Positions 14,570 to 15,011 of a stretch of 15,011 bases of DNA are shown in pieces (position 1 is the first letter of the stretch; each line of letters begins with the position of its first letter). Under the pieces are notes generated by a model. The model did not search any database, had not been told where the DNA came from, and saw only the letters and a program-made list of their open reading frames with translations. The translations under genes and the position numbers were made by a program. This DNA is from an uncultured bacterium (GTDB lineage: Bacteria > Gemmatimonadota > Gemmatimonadetes > Palauibacterales > KS3-K002), in assembly GCA_947581845.1 (NCBI GenBank), contig CANPVY010000077.1, positions 1-15,011 on the forward strand. Reading direction: 5' to 3'.

Positions 14570-14864
14570 GAGTGCCTCCCTGTGGATGTTCACCAGCCCC
14601 TGCTCCCGAAGGGCCAATAACAAACAAGTCAACCGGGTTGCGCCTCCCCCGCTGGACAGGCTGACCGATATCCTGGGTTGGTGGCCTCACATCTGCAATG
14701 GCGTCTGCCGGGAGCCGGGTATCTGCTGCCCACGCTCGAGGTGGGGACAGCGAGCGGGCCAGGCCTGGACTTTCCGTCCCGGACCCCTTCTTCTATTAGA
14801 CCAGCGTCTATCCCAATCGATGCCGCTCTCAGTCATGATCCAGAGTGGAGGGACCGTAATCGCC
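14570..14864. promoter_or_regulatory. Divergent intergenic region (creatininase operon / right-edge gene)
   Basis: These 295 bases separate two divergent starts and should contain promoters in both directions. On the minus strand TTGACT (14632-14627) resembles a -35 box but has no matching -10 at 17 bases. On the plus strand TATTAG (14794-14799) resembles a -10 box without a good -35. CGCTCG at 14733-14738 and CGAGCG at 14751-14756 form a short inverted repeat. None of these is strong enough to call a site. Confidence 0.35.
14575..14580 (-). promoter_or_regulatory. Ribosome binding site of the creatininase gene
   Basis: GGGAGG on the minus strand, 5 bases before the ATG at 14569. It supports the start that yields the signal peptide. 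Confidence 0.6.
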
Positions 14865-15011
14865 ATGCGACATGTCCCAAGCGCGCTTCTGTTCTTGTTG
14901 CTCGCCGCAGCGACCTGCGCGGCCAGGCCCGTCCTGGGTCAACAGACCACGCCGGAGCCTACCCGCCCGCTCGCCTCGGCTTATCGGAAGGCCGCCGACC
15001 GGCTGATCGAC
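14865..15011 (+). CDS. N-terminus of an exported protein, possibly an M28-type peptidase (cut by window edge)
   Basis: The first 49 codons are present and the frame is open to the edge. The product begins MRHVPSALLFLLLAAATCAA and reaches VLGQ at about residue 26, a signal peptide probably cut before Gln26. The mature start (about ASAYRKAADRLID) resembles the helix that opens many exported M28 aminopeptidases in related genomes, but no catalytic motif is included, so this identity is a guess. GGAGGG at 14847-14852 lies 12 bases before the ATG, slightly far; an in-frame ATG at 14835 has no ribosome site and would lengthen the signal peptide. Confidence 0.6.
   Translation, partial: MRHVPSALLFLLLAAATCAARPVLGQQTTPEPTRPLASAYRKAADRLID

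Noticed and set aside
14627..14632. TTGACT as a -35 promoter element for the creatininase operon
   Set aside because: No acceptable -10 hexamer lies 16-18 bases downstream on the minus strand, so a sigma70 promoter is not supported.
13617..14690. Minus-strand open frame of 357 codons overlapping the creatininase and short AAA genes
   Set aside because: It runs in another frame across two genes with clear motifs and ribosome sites. The translation is Arg/Gly/Pro-rich low complexity.

Overview
The window is GC-rich bacterial DNA with tightly packed genes, usually started behind a purine-rich GGGAGG- or AGGAG-type ribosome binding site 5-8 bases from an ATG or GTG. Its gene content is an exported M14-like metallopeptidase, an exported creatininase-family amidohydrolase, the start of another exported protein (possibly an M28 peptidase), an acyl-CoA oxidase-like flavoprotein, and AAA/TPR 'predicted ATPases'. 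This resembles environmental Gemmatimonadota or a related free-living, peptide-degrading phylum. That assignment is an impression from protein families; the window has no rRNA or other phylogenetic marker. I see no tRNA, rRNA, CRISPR array, insertion sequence, phage gene or origin.

Layout, left to right. (1) 111-5351, minus strand: an M14-family peptidase gene, then an acyl-CoA oxidase/dehydrogenase gene with an extra TerB-like N-terminal domain. A hairpin followed by a T-rich stretch lies between them and probably terminates or attenuates transcription. (2) 5567-5845, plus strand: a small three-helix GlsB/YeaQ-type membrane protein, divergent from the peptidase. (3) 5872-10151, minus strand: an 885-residue AAA ATPase with a TPR tail, whose last bases overlap (GTGA) the start of an orphan family-5 extracellular solute-binding lipoprotein. 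(4) 10405-12147, minus strand: a large, cysteine-rich, probably lipid-anchored surface protein of unknown function. It has its own leader, which carries a palindrome cluster, and its own terminator. (5) 12532-14569, minus strand: a two-gene operon of an exported creatininase-family hydrolase and a 412-residue AAA ATPase. The ATPase is a short relative of the 885-residue one, without the TPR tail and with an altered Walker B motif. It is followed by a strong intrinsic terminator. (6) 14865 to the right edge, plus strand: the first 49 codons of an exported protein.

The outer genes fit a scavenging lifestyle: secreted peptidases and amidohydrolases, a peptide-type solute-binding protein, and fatty-acid oxidation. 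The part least explained by known systems is 5872-13770. There, two related AAA_16/nSTAND-like ATPases flank an unrecognised lipoprotein, and one ATPase is translationally coupled to a solute-binding protein that has no permease genes nearby. I recognise no established defence, secretion or biosynthetic system, and any functional link among these genes is inference from gene order.
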